NCBI GenBank assembly: GCA_902801375.1
Contig: CADCIB010000001.1
Span: 124,001-188,000 of the forward strand
From: an uncultured Prevotellaceae bacterium
GTDB lineage: Bacteria; Bacteroidota; Bacteroidia; Bacteroidales; Bacteroidaceae
Reading direction: 5' to 3'
DNA length: 64,000 nt
The position numbers and the translations under genes were made by a program. Positions 1 to 8,170 of the stretch are shown here, piece after piece. Under the pieces are notes generated by a model, which was not told where the DNA came from, did no database searches, and was given only the letters and a program-made list of their open reading frames with translations. Position 1 is the first letter of the stretch. Each line of letters opens with the position of its first letter.

Positions 1-228
1 TTGCAATATCCGTTGTTGCATCGCGATTATTCGTTCCTTAAATACGATTCTTTTTTGTGTGCATCGAATGTGATAGAGCGTAGCCTGAAGGATATTTCGG
101 ATGGGATAAGCAATCAGACGACGATGGTGATCGGGCGCCTAAAGGATAAGCATATCAACGATGTTGTCGAGATGGTGCGGGCTTCCAAGGTGATTAGTGA
201 ACGGCACAAGAAGCTGTATTTCTATTGA
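1..228 (+). CDS. C-terminal end of an unidentified protein (cut by window edge)
   Basis: The frame is open from the first base and ends at TGA 226-228, so this is probably the last 75 or so residues of a longer gene that begins outside the window. The first codon here is TTG, which is not a convincing start. The visible part is soluble, mixed charge, with no membrane segment or signal; it ends in SERHKKLYFY. I do not recognise the family. It is followed by 316 bp without a gene, so it is probably not co-transcribed with the DUF6078-like gene. Its base composition (AT-richer than the next genes) sets it apart from the module that starts at about 397. Confidence 0.5.
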   Translation: MQYPLLHRDYSFLKYDSFLCASNVIERSLKDISDGISNQTTMVIGRLKDKHINDVVEMVRASKVISERHKKLYFY

Positions 229-396
229 TTTTATTGTTTTAGTTATGAACCTGTAAAATAACGTGTTGCAGCGGACTGATTGTGGGCTTTCTGCTTAAAG
301 CTTAAGTTTTAACATCGAAAGACACGGAAGAAACATAAGCATCCCATTCTTTTTTAGGCGGTGTCGGGATTGTCAGAATAAAAAAGTTTTAGAATT

Positions 397-480
397 TGCA
401 TACATTGCCTACATTAAAGGATAATCGACTGATTTGCAACGTGTTAGTTTATGTAGGCAGGTATGTAGGCAATGTAGAGG
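397..480. repeat. Left iteron-like inverted-repeat cluster of the VirE module
   Basis: Two adjacent 9-mers TGCATACAT (397-405) and TGCCTACAT (406-414) face ATGTAGGCA (451-459) and ATGTAGGCA (463-471), with a degenerate ATGTAGAGG at 472-480. The spacer between the facing pairs is 36 nt (415-450) and holds GATAA (420-424) and TGTTA (442-446). The same layout recurs after the VirE-like gene at 3244-3326. It occupies most of the gene-free stretch 229-544; the rest (229-396) shows no clear feature. It could be a protein-binding site, a replication or recombination site, or paired RNA hairpins. Confidence 0.85.
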
Positions 481-490
481 GACGAAGGAC

Positions 491-533
491 GAGGGTTGAA
501 TTACAAAGGACGATGTAAGAAATACGAAAGAAA
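491..533 (+). repeat. Leader repeat copy 1 (43 bp)
   Basis: GAGGGTTGAATTAC at the left end through AATACGAAAGAAA at the right end; 39 of 43 bases match the copy at 1113-1155. Copy 1 ends 11 nt before the DUF6078-like start and copy 2 ends 23 nt before the VirE-like start, so each gene of the module carries the same leader. Confidence 0.75.
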
Positions 534-544
534 AAGGAGAAAGA

Positions 545-982
545 ATGATGGACATTCAAGAGATACCGGATTGGTGGGCGCTTTGCCCGGGCTACGGCTG
601 CGAGAAGGCGGAGGACTGTCTGCGGAACATGGCGTTCCGGGATATCCGGAAGGGGACGACACGGTGGATGTGCGTCCTGCCAGAAGCCATGAAGGACGGG
701 GAGTGCAGCTACTTCCAGTCGAAGGAGAAGGTGAGGATGGCTTGTGGGTTCCACGAACTGTGCAGAAGGATTCAGGGACGGGATGCTCGGCACCTGATTC
801 GCATGGAACTGACGGAACGGTTCGGCAGCAAGGGTTCGTACTATCGCTATAAGGACGGCGATCGGCTGCTGACGCCGGAACTGCAGGAAATGGTGGGCCA
901 GGTGTTCCGTCGGCATGGCTTCAAAGGGGAGATTGTCTTCGACAAATACTTTGAATCGTACAATTATACAATGGTTCCATAG
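545..982 (+). CDS. DUF6078-like cysteine-rich small protein
   Basis: A 145-residue soluble protein. The N-terminus has IPDWWALCPGYGCEKAEDCL, then a further Cys in the MCVLPEAM and GECSYF segments: a spaced set of cysteines that resembles what I recall of DUF6078 proteins of Bacteroidales, whose function is unknown. The C-terminal half (YYRYKDGDRLLTPELQEMVGQVFRRHGF) looks like a helical DNA-binding-type region, which is inference only. The start ATG (545, or 548) follows AAAAGGAGA at 533-540, an unusually good Shine-Dalgarno for this lineage. It lies just upstream of the VirE-like gene and shares a 43-bp leader with it, so the two probably form one module. Confidence 0.7.
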   Translation: MMDIQEIPDWWALCPGYGCEKAEDCLRNMAFRDIRKGTTRWMCVLPEAMKDGECSYFQSKEKVRMACGFHELCRRIQGRDARHLIRMELTERFGSKGSYYRYKDGDRLLTPELQEMVGQVFRRHGFKGEIVFDKYFESYNYTMVP

Positions 983-986
983 GGGG

Positions 987-1065
987 TCCCATGGGCTGGG
1001 ACTTTGTTCCCACGGGTTGGGACTTTGTTCCCACGGGCTGGGACATTTGTTCCCAGGGGGTGGGA
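987..1065. repeat. Tandem 21-22 bp repeat with internal hairpin
   Basis: About three and a half head-to-tail copies of a unit that reads GGGCTGGGACTTTGTTCCCA, with period 21 then 22 (units near 993, 1014 and 1035). Each unit holds the dyad TGGGA-N6-TCCCA, so a transcript would form a row of small hairpins. It begins immediately after the DUF6078-like stop codon. Confidence 0.8.
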
Positions 1066-1074
1066 TGAGAGAAG

Positions 1075-1155
1075 TTTGAATTAGGAAGGACGAATTACGA
1101 AGGTTGAATTACGAGGGTTGAATTACGAGGGACGATGTACGAAATACGAAAGAGA
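1075..1155. repeat. GAATTACGA-rich simple repeat including leader copy 2
   Basis: Repeated GAATTACGA(A/G)GG(T/A) words; the last 43 bp (1113-1155) are leader copy 2, matching 491-533 at 39 positions. Confidence 0.7.
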
Positions 1156-1178
1156 CTGAGATTTGAGAGGAAAGTACT

Positions 1179-3239
1179 ATGAAAATAACGTTGATAAGAA
1201 CTGATAAGGAGAAGGAACAACATCTGTCGGTGAAGTCGGCAGAGTGGTTCTTCGATCGCATCAAGAGTGACACGAAGGCCGGAGTGATTGGAAAGCTGCG
1301 GCAGCATGTAGCGCTCTTCGGTGATATGGGCGACTGGGCGAAGACCTTGACGATGGTCTTTCCGTCGGTGGAGATGAAGAAGACGGCGAACGGACGGTTG
1401 GAGGTGACGGCCTTCAACTCCGTGGTGACGCTGCTCGTTGAGGACCTGATGCGCAGTCAGGACATCACGGCGGTGAAGGAAGCCGCTGCGAAACTGCCGA
1501 TGACGATGGCCGCTATGACCGGTGCTGACGGTCGGACGGTCGTGATACTGGTGGCTGTGGAGGCTCAGGACGGAAGGAAACCACAGACGGAGGACGAGAT
1601 GGACCAGCTGTGCCGCTCGGGCTACGAGACGGCCTTCGCCGTGTATGGGGGCATCCTGCCGGGAAAGATTACACACCAGCCGGTGAGTGCACGCAGCGCG
1701 TTCTTGCTGCCGCTCGACGAGGAGCCGTACTATAACCCGGCATACACTCCGCTGAAAGTGGGCGGAATGACGGCGGTCGGCAAAGAACAAGAGACGGCGG
1801 GGCAGCAAGAAACCGACATGTCGCTCTATGCCGTCTACGAACAGATTTACCATCGGGCGGTGGAGGAGGCATACGAGGCTACCGAAGGCATCATCAGCAG
1901 TCAGTGGACGGAGGCTTACATCACGGAACTGTTCCGCAGACTTTGCATGGCGGGCGTTCCTGAGGAGGAGGCCTTCCTGCATGTCCGCAACCACCATCAG
2001 CACCACGAAGACTACGACGAGGATGTCTTCCGCTCGATAGAAGGTGCTGTCTATGCCGAGGTGAAGCCCCGCAGGAACTACGCCGACGGGGTGAGTCGGG
2101 AAACCCGAAGGATGATCAACTTCCTGAACACCCGCTATGTGTTCCGCCACAACCAGGTGATGGGCTATACGGAATATCGCCCGAACAACACATGGGTGGT
2201 GGACTGGCAGGCCTGCGACGAGAAAGCCATCAACGGACTGACCATCGAGGCCCGTCTGTCAGGATTGGACGTGCGCGACAACGACGTGCGCCGCTATGTG
2301 CGGTCGAACATGATCAGAGCGTTCGACCCGGTGGGCGACTTCATGATGCGCGTCGCCGACCGATGGGACGGACAGACCGACCATATCGCGATGCTGGCCC
2401 GCTGCATCCCGTGCGACATCCCACAGTGGGAGCAGTGGTTCCGCAAGTGGTTCCTCTCGATGGTGGCTCAGTGGCTGCTGCCCCGACAGGAGTACGGCAA
2501 CAGCATCGTGCCCCTGCTTATCTCGCCTCAGGGCGACGGTAAGACAACGTTCTGCCGCAACATCCTGCCGCCCGAGCTGCGGTGGGGCTTCCTGGAGAAT
2601 CTCGACGTGAGCGAGAAGCGACAGACGCTGCAGGCGATGCACAACTTCCTGCTCATCAACCTTGATGAGTTCAACCAGATCTCGCCGAAGCTGCAGGAGG
2701 GTTTCCTGAAGAACGTCATCCAGCTGCCGCGAGTGAAGATCAAGCGTCCCTACGGGAAGCATGTCGAGGAGTTCCGCCGCTTCGCCTCGTTCATCGCCAC
2801 GACGAACGAGGGCAGCGTGCTGAGCGACCCCACGGGCAACCGCCGCTTCATCTGTGTGCAGCTGAGGGGACCTGTGGATACCGACTACAAGCCTAACTAC
2901 GAGGCCCTTTACGGTCAGGCCTACCAGCTCGTGATGCGTCACCGCGAGGCGTGGTGGTTCACACCCGAAGAGGTGAAGGCTGTGATGAAGCACAACCGCC
3001 AGTTTGAGGTGGTACCTCCTGCCGTGCAGTATTTCCGCGAACACTACGAGATAGCAACAGATGAGAATGACGGAGAATGGCTCACGGCAACCGCTATCTA
3101 CGAACACCTGCGCAGCATCGCCGGCAGCGGTCTGAAAGCGAATGGCGTAGCTGCCTTCGGACGGTATCTGAAGAATATCCCAGGCATACAGACGAAGCGT
3201 CAGACACGGGGCGTGACGTATTTGGTATCGCTAAAATAG
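1179..3239 (+). CDS. BT4734/VirE-like primase-helicase type protein with DUF3874 C-terminus
   Basis: 686 residues. Residues 1-200 match the BT4734/BF3469-like N-terminal domain (…LPMTMAAMTGADGRTVVILV… and EEPYYNPAYTPL, typical of this primase-like fold). The middle is a VirE-type P-loop ATPase with Walker A SPQGDGKTTF (Lys455) and Walker B FLLINLDEFN (Asp496-Glu497), followed by FIATTNEGSVLSDPTGNRRF with an arginine-finger-like GNRR. The end (from EDGEWLTATAIYEHL) is a DUF3874-like winged-helix region. Known for the family: solitary genes in Bacteroidales, often near capsule loci, of unproven function, with resemblance to replicative primase-helicases of mobile elements. Here it precedes a glycan operon and is bracketed by matched 9-mer clusters. 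A GAGAGGA motif lies 8 nt before the ATG. Confidence 0.85.
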   Translation: MKITLIRTDKEKEQHLSVKSAEWFFDRIKSDTKAGVIGKLRQHVALFGDMGDWAKTLTMVFPSVEMKKTANGRLEVTAFNSVVTLLVEDLMRSQDITAVKEAAAKLPMTMAAMTGADGRTVVILVAVEAQDGRKPQTEDEMDQLCRSGYETAFAVYGGILPGKITHQPVSARSAFLLPLDEEPYYNPAYTPLKVGGMTAVGKEQETAGQQETDMSLYAVYEQIYHRAVEEAYEATEGIISSQWTEAYITELFRRLCMAGVPEEEAFLHVRNHHQHHEDYDEDVFRSIEGAVYAEVKPRRNYADGVSRETRRMINFLNTRYVFRHNQVMGYTEYRPNNTWVVDWQACDEKAINGLTIEARLSGLDVRDNDVRRYVRSNMIRAFDPVGDFMMRVADRWDGQTDHIAMLARCIPCDIPQWEQWFRKWFLSMVAQWLLPRQEYGNSIVPLLISPQGDGKTTFCRNILPPELRWGFLENLDVSEKRQTLQAMHNFLLINLDEFNQISPKLQEGFLKNVIQLPRVKIKRPYGKHVEEFRRFASFIATTNEGSVLSDPTGNRRFICVQLRGPVDTDYKPNYEALYGQAYQLVMRHREAWWFTPEEVKAVMKHNRQFEVVPPAVQYFREHYEIATDENDGEWLTATAIYEHLRSIAGSGLKANGVAAFGRYLKNIPGIQTKRQTRGVTYLVSLK

Positions 3240-3243
3240 GCGT

Positions 3244-3326
3244 TGCCTACATGCATACATAATTGCCTACATACGATAAACCACTATATATCATATTGTT
3301 ACACGCGTATGTAGGCAATGTAGGCA
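3244..3326. repeat. Right iteron-like inverted-repeat cluster of the VirE module
   Basis: TGCCTACAT (3244-3252), TGCATACAT (3252-3260) and TGCCTACAT (3264-3272) face two abutting ATGTAGGCA copies (3309-3317, 3318-3326). The spacer is again 36 nt (3273-3308) and has GATAA at 3275-3279 and TGTTA at 3297-3301, 22 nt apart start to start, as in the left cluster. It starts four bases after the VirE-like stop codon and ends 18 bp before the next gene. Confidence 0.85.
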
Positions 3327-3344
3327 AATTTATAAACATTTGTC

Positions 3345-4358
3345 ATGATTGAATTTGGCTCTGACTTCCACTACGTAGAGGAACGAGGCGGTGGGAAGAA
3401 TACGCTGCAAGACTTCTTCCCGCCGGCAAACTACTACGCGGACGGGAGGCAAGCCTTGATCCATCTGTATCGCTCGCAGGGCTGGCAGCGGCTGTGGGTG
3501 CCGGAGTATTTTTGCTATGACGTGGTTGCGTCGCTACAGGAGGCAGGACTGGAACTACAGTTCTATACAGACTACCCAGGAAACAACGATAACGAAAACC
3601 TTAACCTTGACTTTAGGGCAGGTGATGCGCTACTGCGGGTGAACTACTTCGGCACGCGCTCGTATCGCAGCCCAGAGAAGATGATGGTGCCCGTGGTGGA
3701 AGACCACACGCACGACCTAATAGGCGACTGGGCGTTGAGGAGTACAGCCGACTGGTGTATCGCCTCCCTGAGGAAGTCGCTGCCCATCCCGGAAGGTGGC
3801 ATGCTGTGGTCGCCTGTCGGATTGCGATTGCCGGAACAGCCTGCCCTATCTGATGAGAACGAGCGGATGGCCGCCATCCGATGGGAGGCGATGAAACTGA
3901 AAGCTGACTATCTGGAAGGGAGGTTTGGCGACAAGGACGCGTTTCGGAAGAAATTCACAGAAACAGAGGAATGGTTCGACGATGCGGAGCCTGTCGCTAT
4001 CGACAAGAGAAGCATGGCGTATCTTTCCCGTTTTGATGTGACGCAATGGCAGCAGGCGAAAAGGCGCAACTGGCTGCTGCTGAAGGATAGTGTGCATGCG
4101 GACTTCCTGGAACCAGAGAACGATGACGCGACTCCTTTCTCGCTAATCTTGATGGCAAAGAACGGAGAAGAGAGAGAGCGAATAAGACAACAACTCATCA
4201 AGAACGCTGTCTATCCGGCCATATTATGGCATGTGCCGGACGACTGTTGCCAAGAGGTAAAGGATGTCAGCCGAAGGATGATCTCCATCCATTGTGACAG
4301 ACGATATACCGAGGACGACATGAAGCGGTTGGCGACGATCATCAACGAAGCAATCTAA
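3345..4358 (+). CDS. Divergent DegT/DnrJ-like PLP-dependent enzyme
   Basis: 337 residues, with the fold signature of fold-type I PLP enzymes of the DegT/DnrJ/EryC1 group: GRQALIHLYRSQGW near residue 35 (phosphate-binding start of the fold), VVEDHTHDL near residue 118 (cofactor Asp) and SLRKSLPIPEGG with Lys144 as the likely Schiff-base lysine. The family usually runs 370-400 residues, so this is a short, divergent member whose substrate cannot be read. First gene of a tight operon (3-bp gap to the next) that also encodes FemAB-like, GNAT, ATP-grasp and GT2 proteins. Inferred role: making or attaching an amino-sugar or amino-acid group on a surface glycan. It starts 18 bp after the right 9-mer cluster, so that cluster may also act as its leader. 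Confidence 0.75.
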   Translation: MIEFGSDFHYVEERGGGKNTLQDFFPPANYYADGRQALIHLYRSQGWQRLWVPEYFCYDVVASLQEAGLELQFYTDYPGNNDNENLNLDFRAGDALLRVNYFGTRSYRSPEKMMVPVVEDHTHDLIGDWALRSTADWCIASLRKSLPIPEGGMLWSPVGLRLPEQPALSDENERMAAIRWEAMKLKADYLEGRFGDKDAFRKKFTETEEWFDDAEPVAIDKRSMAYLSRFDVTQWQQAKRRNWLLLKDSVHADFLEPENDDATPFSLILMAKNGEERERIRQQLIKNAVYPAILWHVPDDCCQEVKDVSRRMISIHCDRRYTEDDMKRLATIINEAI

Positions 4359-4361
4359 GCG

Positions 4362-5408
4362 ATGATACATATCTATAGTATTGAGCAAGCGGATCTTTGG
4401 GACAGCATCGTCAGAGGTTTTGCCAACTATGATGTGTACTATCTGAGTGGTTACGCCAAGGCATTCCAGCTACACGGCGACGGCGACCCGCATCTGCTAT
4501 ATTATGAGGCGGCAGGCCTGAAAGCCATCTACGTGTATATGAAGCGCAGGACGGCCATCGATGGGTACTTTGACAGCATCACACCTTACGGTTATGGAGG
4601 GGTGCTGTTTGACCATGGGGTGGCCAATCCCCTTGAGCTTCAAGAGGCGTTGGCGACATTCTGGCAGGCCTATACGGCAAAGATGCGGGAAGAGGGTATC
4701 GTGGACAACTTCGTGAGATATCATCCCGTGTTGAGGAATGCGGAGGGGATGCGTCCGCTCGGCAACGTCATAGACCTTGGCAAGACGATAGCGATGGACC
4801 TGCAGTCGCCTGATATCAACTGGGAGAACATCATCAGCAAGAACCGCAACAAGATTCGCAAGGCGCAGAAGAACGGCATCGAGATCCGGCACGGAAAAGG
4901 GATGGATCTGATGGACCGGTTCATGGAACTCTACAATGCCACGATGAAGAAGAACAAGGCCAAAGCTTATTACTTCTTCAAGCGGCCTTTCTACGAGAGT
5001 ATCGAGCGCGACCTGCACGACAACTACGAGATGTTCTATGCCGTGTATGAGGGAAGACCCATCGCCATGTCGATCATGATCTTCGCCAATGGACGGATGA
5101 GCTATCACCTCAGCGGGTCGGATATCCAATACCGCAACCTGGCACCGTCGAACCTCCTGCTGTATAAGGCAGCGCTGTGGGGATGTGAACAGGGCTTCAA
5201 GACTTTCCACCTTGGTGGCGGCGTAGGCTCGGATGAAGACAACCTGTATAAGTTCAAGGCGGCCTTCAACCGAAACTCGGACTATCAGTTCTCCATCGGC
5301 AAGGAAATCTTCGACCAAAAGAAATACGACGAGCTGGTGGCGGAACGCGCCGGCAGGGATGAGGCCTTCGACAAGGAAAGCAAGTTCTTCCCGCTCTATA
5401 GGACGTGA
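4362..5408 (+). CDS. FemAB-like / GNAT-fold acyltransferase
   Basis: 348 residues, no signal peptide. The core reads NIISKNRNKIRKAQKNGIEI near residue 160, the usual hallmark of FemAB-related proteins, then YFFKRPFYESIERDL, AVYEGRPIAMSIMIF and HLGGGVGSDEDNLYKFKAAFN near residue 287, matching the second GNAT-like domain of FemA/FemB/FmhB and the Acetyltransf_6 family. Family members use aminoacyl-tRNA or acyl-CoA donors to modify cell-wall or glycan acceptors. Which one applies here is unknown; co-localisation with glycan genes favours a sugar acceptor. It lies 3 bp after the PLP gene and 18 bp before the GNAT gene. Confidence 0.8.
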   Translation: MIHIYSIEQADLWDSIVRGFANYDVYYLSGYAKAFQLHGDGDPHLLYYEAAGLKAIYVYMKRRTAIDGYFDSITPYGYGGVLFDHGVANPLELQEALATFWQAYTAKMREEGIVDNFVRYHPVLRNAEGMRPLGNVIDLGKTIAMDLQSPDINWENIISKNRNKIRKAQKNGIEIRHGKGMDLMDRFMELYNATMKKNKAKAYYFFKRPFYESIERDLHDNYEMFYAVYEGRPIAMSIMIFANGRMSYHLSGSDIQYRNLAPSNLLLYKAALWGCEQGFKTFHLGGGVGSDEDNLYKFKAAFNRNSDYQFSIGKEIFDQKKYDELVAERAGRDEAFDKESKFFPLYRT

Positions 5409-5426
5409 CGGGAGAGAGAATAACAG

Positions 5427-5909
5427 ATGCAGCACAAAAACATGGAGAGATGGAATGAGCCTGTCTTGCTCAGTCGTGAAGCGTGTCTGAGAAACAAGGA
5501 ACGGCTGACAGCGTTTTATGATTCGAACATGCAGCTCTGCTCGTATATGGGCGGCTTCTCGCACAGGGATGCCGAGCTGAAGATAGAGGGCATGACCGAA
5601 CATGTGTCGAATGGCACTGCGATGGTCTTCGGCATGTTTGACGGGGACGAGCTGATCGGCTTCGTCTGGGCCTACGAACACTTTTTCCGGACGGAGAAAA
5701 GAGTCTATGTGAACGAGATTCACGTGGACAAAAGATACAGGCACAGGGGTATCGGAAGACGGCTCCTGACCGCTGTCGAGGACATGGCAAGGAGGCTCGG
5801 GTATGGCGCCATTTATCTTCATGCCGAAGGGAACAACGAGGGAGCCATACGGCTGTACGAGAGCGAAGGGTTTGAGAAGGAGCGCATCCAACTCAGAAAA
5901 GGCTTATGA
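5427..5909 (+). CDS. GNAT family N-acetyltransferase
   Basis: 160 residues with a complete GNAT core: VYVNEIHVDKRYRHRGIGRR near residues 92-111 carries the acetyl-CoA pyrophosphate loop (R-x-x-G-I-G), then LHAEGNNEGAIRLYESEGF, the usual motif B and end strand. Acceptor unknown. The stop overlaps the next gene's start by four bases (ATGA at 5906-5909), so translation is probably coupled to the ATP-grasp protein. Inferred role: acetylating an amino group on the same precursor that the neighbouring enzymes build. Confidence 0.85.
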   Translation: MQHKNMERWNEPVLLSREACLRNKERLTAFYDSNMQLCSYMGGFSHRDAELKIEGMTEHVSNGTAMVFGMFDGDELIGFVWAYEHFFRTEKRVYVNEIHVDKRYRHRGIGRRLLTAVEDMARRLGYGAIYLHAEGNNEGAIRLYESEGFEKERIQLRKGL

Positions 5910-7114
5910 AGAAGATCCTGATCGTGGGAGGCGGTGTCAACCAGATGCCCCTGATCCGTGCCGCGAAGGCGGAGGGATATGTGGTAGTCGTCGTTGACTA
6001 TGCAGGAAAGAAATGCCCGGCATACGCTGTAGCTGACAGACTCTACGACGTCAGCACCCAGGATGAGGACGCCATCATGGAGGTGGCCAGGAAAGAAGGT
6101 ATCGATGGCATCATCTCGAATTCGGAACCTTCCATGCTGATTGTCAACAGCATTGCCGAAAGGCTGCAGCTCGTGGGAAACCCAACCGACGGGATTAAGC
6201 AGCTGACATCGAAGGGCAGCTTCCGCCGTCTGCAAAGAAGGGTCGGCGTGTTTGCGCCCGACTGCCATGAGGTGGCAACGGAGGAAGAGGCGGTGAGGGT
6301 GGCCGAAAGGATGAGCTACCCCATCATCGTCAAGCCTTGTGAGTCGTCGGGCAGTCGCGGATGTAAGAGAATCGAGCGGTTTGAGCGGGAGATCATCGCT
6401 GGCACTTTTCTGGAATGCAGCCGGTATTCCAGAAACGGGAAGGTGGTGATAGAGGAATACGTACCGATGCCCTCGCTACGAACCATCGAGGGTGACATCT
6501 TCGTGTATGGTGACACCATCATCTGGGAGGGGCTCTACCACACGACAAGAGCCGGATGGGCTCCGATGGTACCGATGACCTACACGGCTCCGATGCGCAT
6601 GGACGAAAGGCGGATGGATTCGCTCAGGTCAACGATCCTACGGGTCTTACAGGGTGCCGGTATCCGATTCGGACAGTTCAACATCGAAGGCTACTTCACC
6701 CATACCGGCGAATTCTTCATCATAGAGATCAATGCCAGGCAAGGGGGGAATTTCCTGCCTCGTTTCCTGAGGAGGTTTACCGGAATAGACTACAACCGAC
6801 TGTTGGTGACGACATGCGTCAAAGAGGAGGCCTACATCAACGAGGTAGCGACCTCGGAGAGACCGCATCGTTTCGCGATGATGAGTTCGGTCTATAGTCA
6901 GGAGGCGGGTGTCTACCAAGGTCTCGATTTCGACCCGCTCATCCGGGACAAGATAAAGGACGTCAGGCAACTCGTATCGGCGGGTGAAGCTGTGGAGAAA
7001 TGTATTGACGGGACCAGCATCGTGGCCAGTGTCGACCTGGAATTTGACTCTATGGAAGAGCTGGATGCCTTCACGCCGCTGGTCGTTGATGGCATTCGTG
7101 TGAGAATTGTGTGA
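5906..7114 (+). CDS. ATP-grasp ligase (carbamoyl-phosphate-synthase/biotin-carboxylase type fold)
   Basis: 402 residues. The N-terminal Rossmann-like part begins MKKILIVGGGVNQMPLIRAA. The ATP-grasp domain has YPIIVKPCESSGSRG near residue 137 (lysine and glycine loop), EEYVPMPS, then FNIEGYF and FIIEINARQGGNF with the metal-binding Glu/Asn near residue 274. Such proteins make an amide or thioester by way of an acyl-phosphate. The ATGA overlap at each end (5906-5909 and 7111-7114) ties it to the GNAT and GT2 genes. Inferred: it couples an amino acid or small carboxylate to a sugar or amino-sugar precursor; the substrate cannot be read. Confidence 0.85.
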   Translation: MKKILIVGGGVNQMPLIRAAKAEGYVVVVVDYAGKKCPAYAVADRLYDVSTQDEDAIMEVARKEGIDGIISNSEPSMLIVNSIAERLQLVGNPTDGIKQLTSKGSFRRLQRRVGVFAPDCHEVATEEEAVRVAERMSYPIIVKPCESSGSRGCKRIERFEREIIAGTFLECSRYSRNGKVVIEEYVPMPSLRTIEGDIFVYGDTIIWEGLYHTTRAGWAPMVPMTYTAPMRMDERRMDSLRSTILRVLQGAGIRFGQFNIEGYFTHTGEFFIIEINARQGGNFLPRFLRRFTGIDYNRLLVTTCVKEEAYINEVATSERPHRFAMMSSVYSQEAGVYQGLDFDPLIRDKIKDVRQLVSAGEAVEKCIDGTSIVASVDLEFDSMEELDAFTPLVVDGIRVRIV

Positions 7115-8097
7115 TGACGCATAATAAGGTTTCCGTCATTGTTCCTGTCTATCAGGTGTCGGCATACGTGGAGCGGTGTCTCCGCTCTGTGATGGCACAG
7201 ACCTATCCTGACATGGAGTGTATCATCGTGGACGATGCGACGAAAGACGACAGTATCGAGAAATGCGAGAGACTCATCCGCCGATACGACGGCGCCATCC
7301 GGTTCCGCATCCTTCATCATGACCGTAACCGGGGACTGTCTGCCGCAAGGAATACAGGGACCGAGGCTGCCGTAGGCGACTACCTCTACTACTTAGACAG
7401 CGACGACTATCTGTCGCCCGACTGCATCGCCCGACTGGCTGCGGTGGTCAACGAGGACGACGGCATCGAGATGGTACAGGGCAACGGTGTCATGAAGAGT
7501 GACGGCGCGGAGAGCTTCTTGTACAGGGCGGACCACCCGATCCTCACGAGGAACTATGAGGAAACGAGGAGGGCGTTCTTCCAAGATCGCTATATCTATA
7601 TCAGCGTATGGAACAAGCTGATCAAGAAGTCGTTGATTGAAGAGCATCGGATATACTGCCGCGAAGGGATGGTCTTCGAGGATCTGCTTTGGGTGTTCTA
7701 CCTGATGAAACATCTGAAAAGGACGTACCTGTGCGAGGCTGTCACCTACTATTGGTGCATCAGGCCCGGGTCGATCATGACAGCAGCAAAGGCCGAGACC
7801 TTCAGGTGCTATGCCCTTATCTTTGACGAGATTCTTCAACATGCTACGGCAGGAAGGGAACGGGAAGAGCTGGACGGCTATTTGTACTATTTCGTCAAGA
7901 GATATATTTCCTACGTTAAACTTGTGCCGACGTTCAAGGAAACAATCAGACGATACAGGGCAAAGGCAAGACAATATCATTGCTGGAAGACCTTTATGGT
8001 TTTGTCTGCTGCCAGCATCGTGGCCCGCTTTGGAAACCCGTCGCGACTGCTGGAGAGGATGAACGCCATCAGGTGGAAACTGACGAAAGGTAAATAA
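7111..8097 (+). CDS. GT2 family glycosyltransferase
   Basis: 328 residues. GT-A fold starting KVSVIVPVYQVSAYVERCLR, IIVDDATKDDS, NRGLSAARNTG and YYLDSDDYLSPDC with the metal-binding DSDD at residues 96-99. FEDLLWVFYLMKHL near 190 is the common acceptor-side motif of short GT2 enzymes. There is no membrane segment, so it is probably cytoplasmic and acts on a lipid-linked or nucleotide-linked intermediate. It overlaps the ATP-grasp gene by four bases. A small hairpin (8108-8114/8121-8127) without a T run lies in the 73-bp gap before the last operon gene. Confidence 0.9.
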   Translation: MMTHNKVSVIVPVYQVSAYVERCLRSVMAQTYPDMECIIVDDATKDDSIEKCERLIRRYDGAIRFRILHHDRNRGLSAARNTGTEAAVGDYLYYLDSDDYLSPDCIARLAAVVNEDDGIEMVQGNGVMKSDGAESFLYRADHPILTRNYEETRRAFFQDRYIYISVWNKLIKKSLIEEHRIYCREGMVFEDLLWVFYLMKHLKRTYLCEAVTYYWCIRPGSIMTAAKAETFRCYALIFDEILQHATAGREREELDGYLYYFVKRYISYVKLVPTFKETIRRYRAKARQYHCWKTFMVLSAASIVARFGNPSRLLERMNAIRWKLTKGK

Positions 8098-8170
8098 GGA
8101 AAAGAAGGTGGCTTATACAAAAGCCACGGAAAACTGAAAAAAACACGTAAACATTTTACATAACATATTT

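Noticed and set aside
987-1065. CRISPR-like short array
   Set aside because: Units abut each other with no spacers; plain tandem repeat.
1179-3239. Agrobacterium-like VirE effector
   Set aside because: The similarity is to the bacterial VirE/BT4734 P-loop family (a different family despite the name); there are no secretion or T-DNA features.
4497-5891. Long open frames on the opposite strand of the glycan operon and elsewhere (for example 31379-33496 and 59752-61464)
   Set aside because: They lie antisense to well-supported genes, show no family motifs, and are expected from codon bias in the true genes.
8108-8127. Terminator between the GT2 and aminotransferase genes
   Set aside because: The 7-bp stem has no following T run, so the genes were left in one operon.
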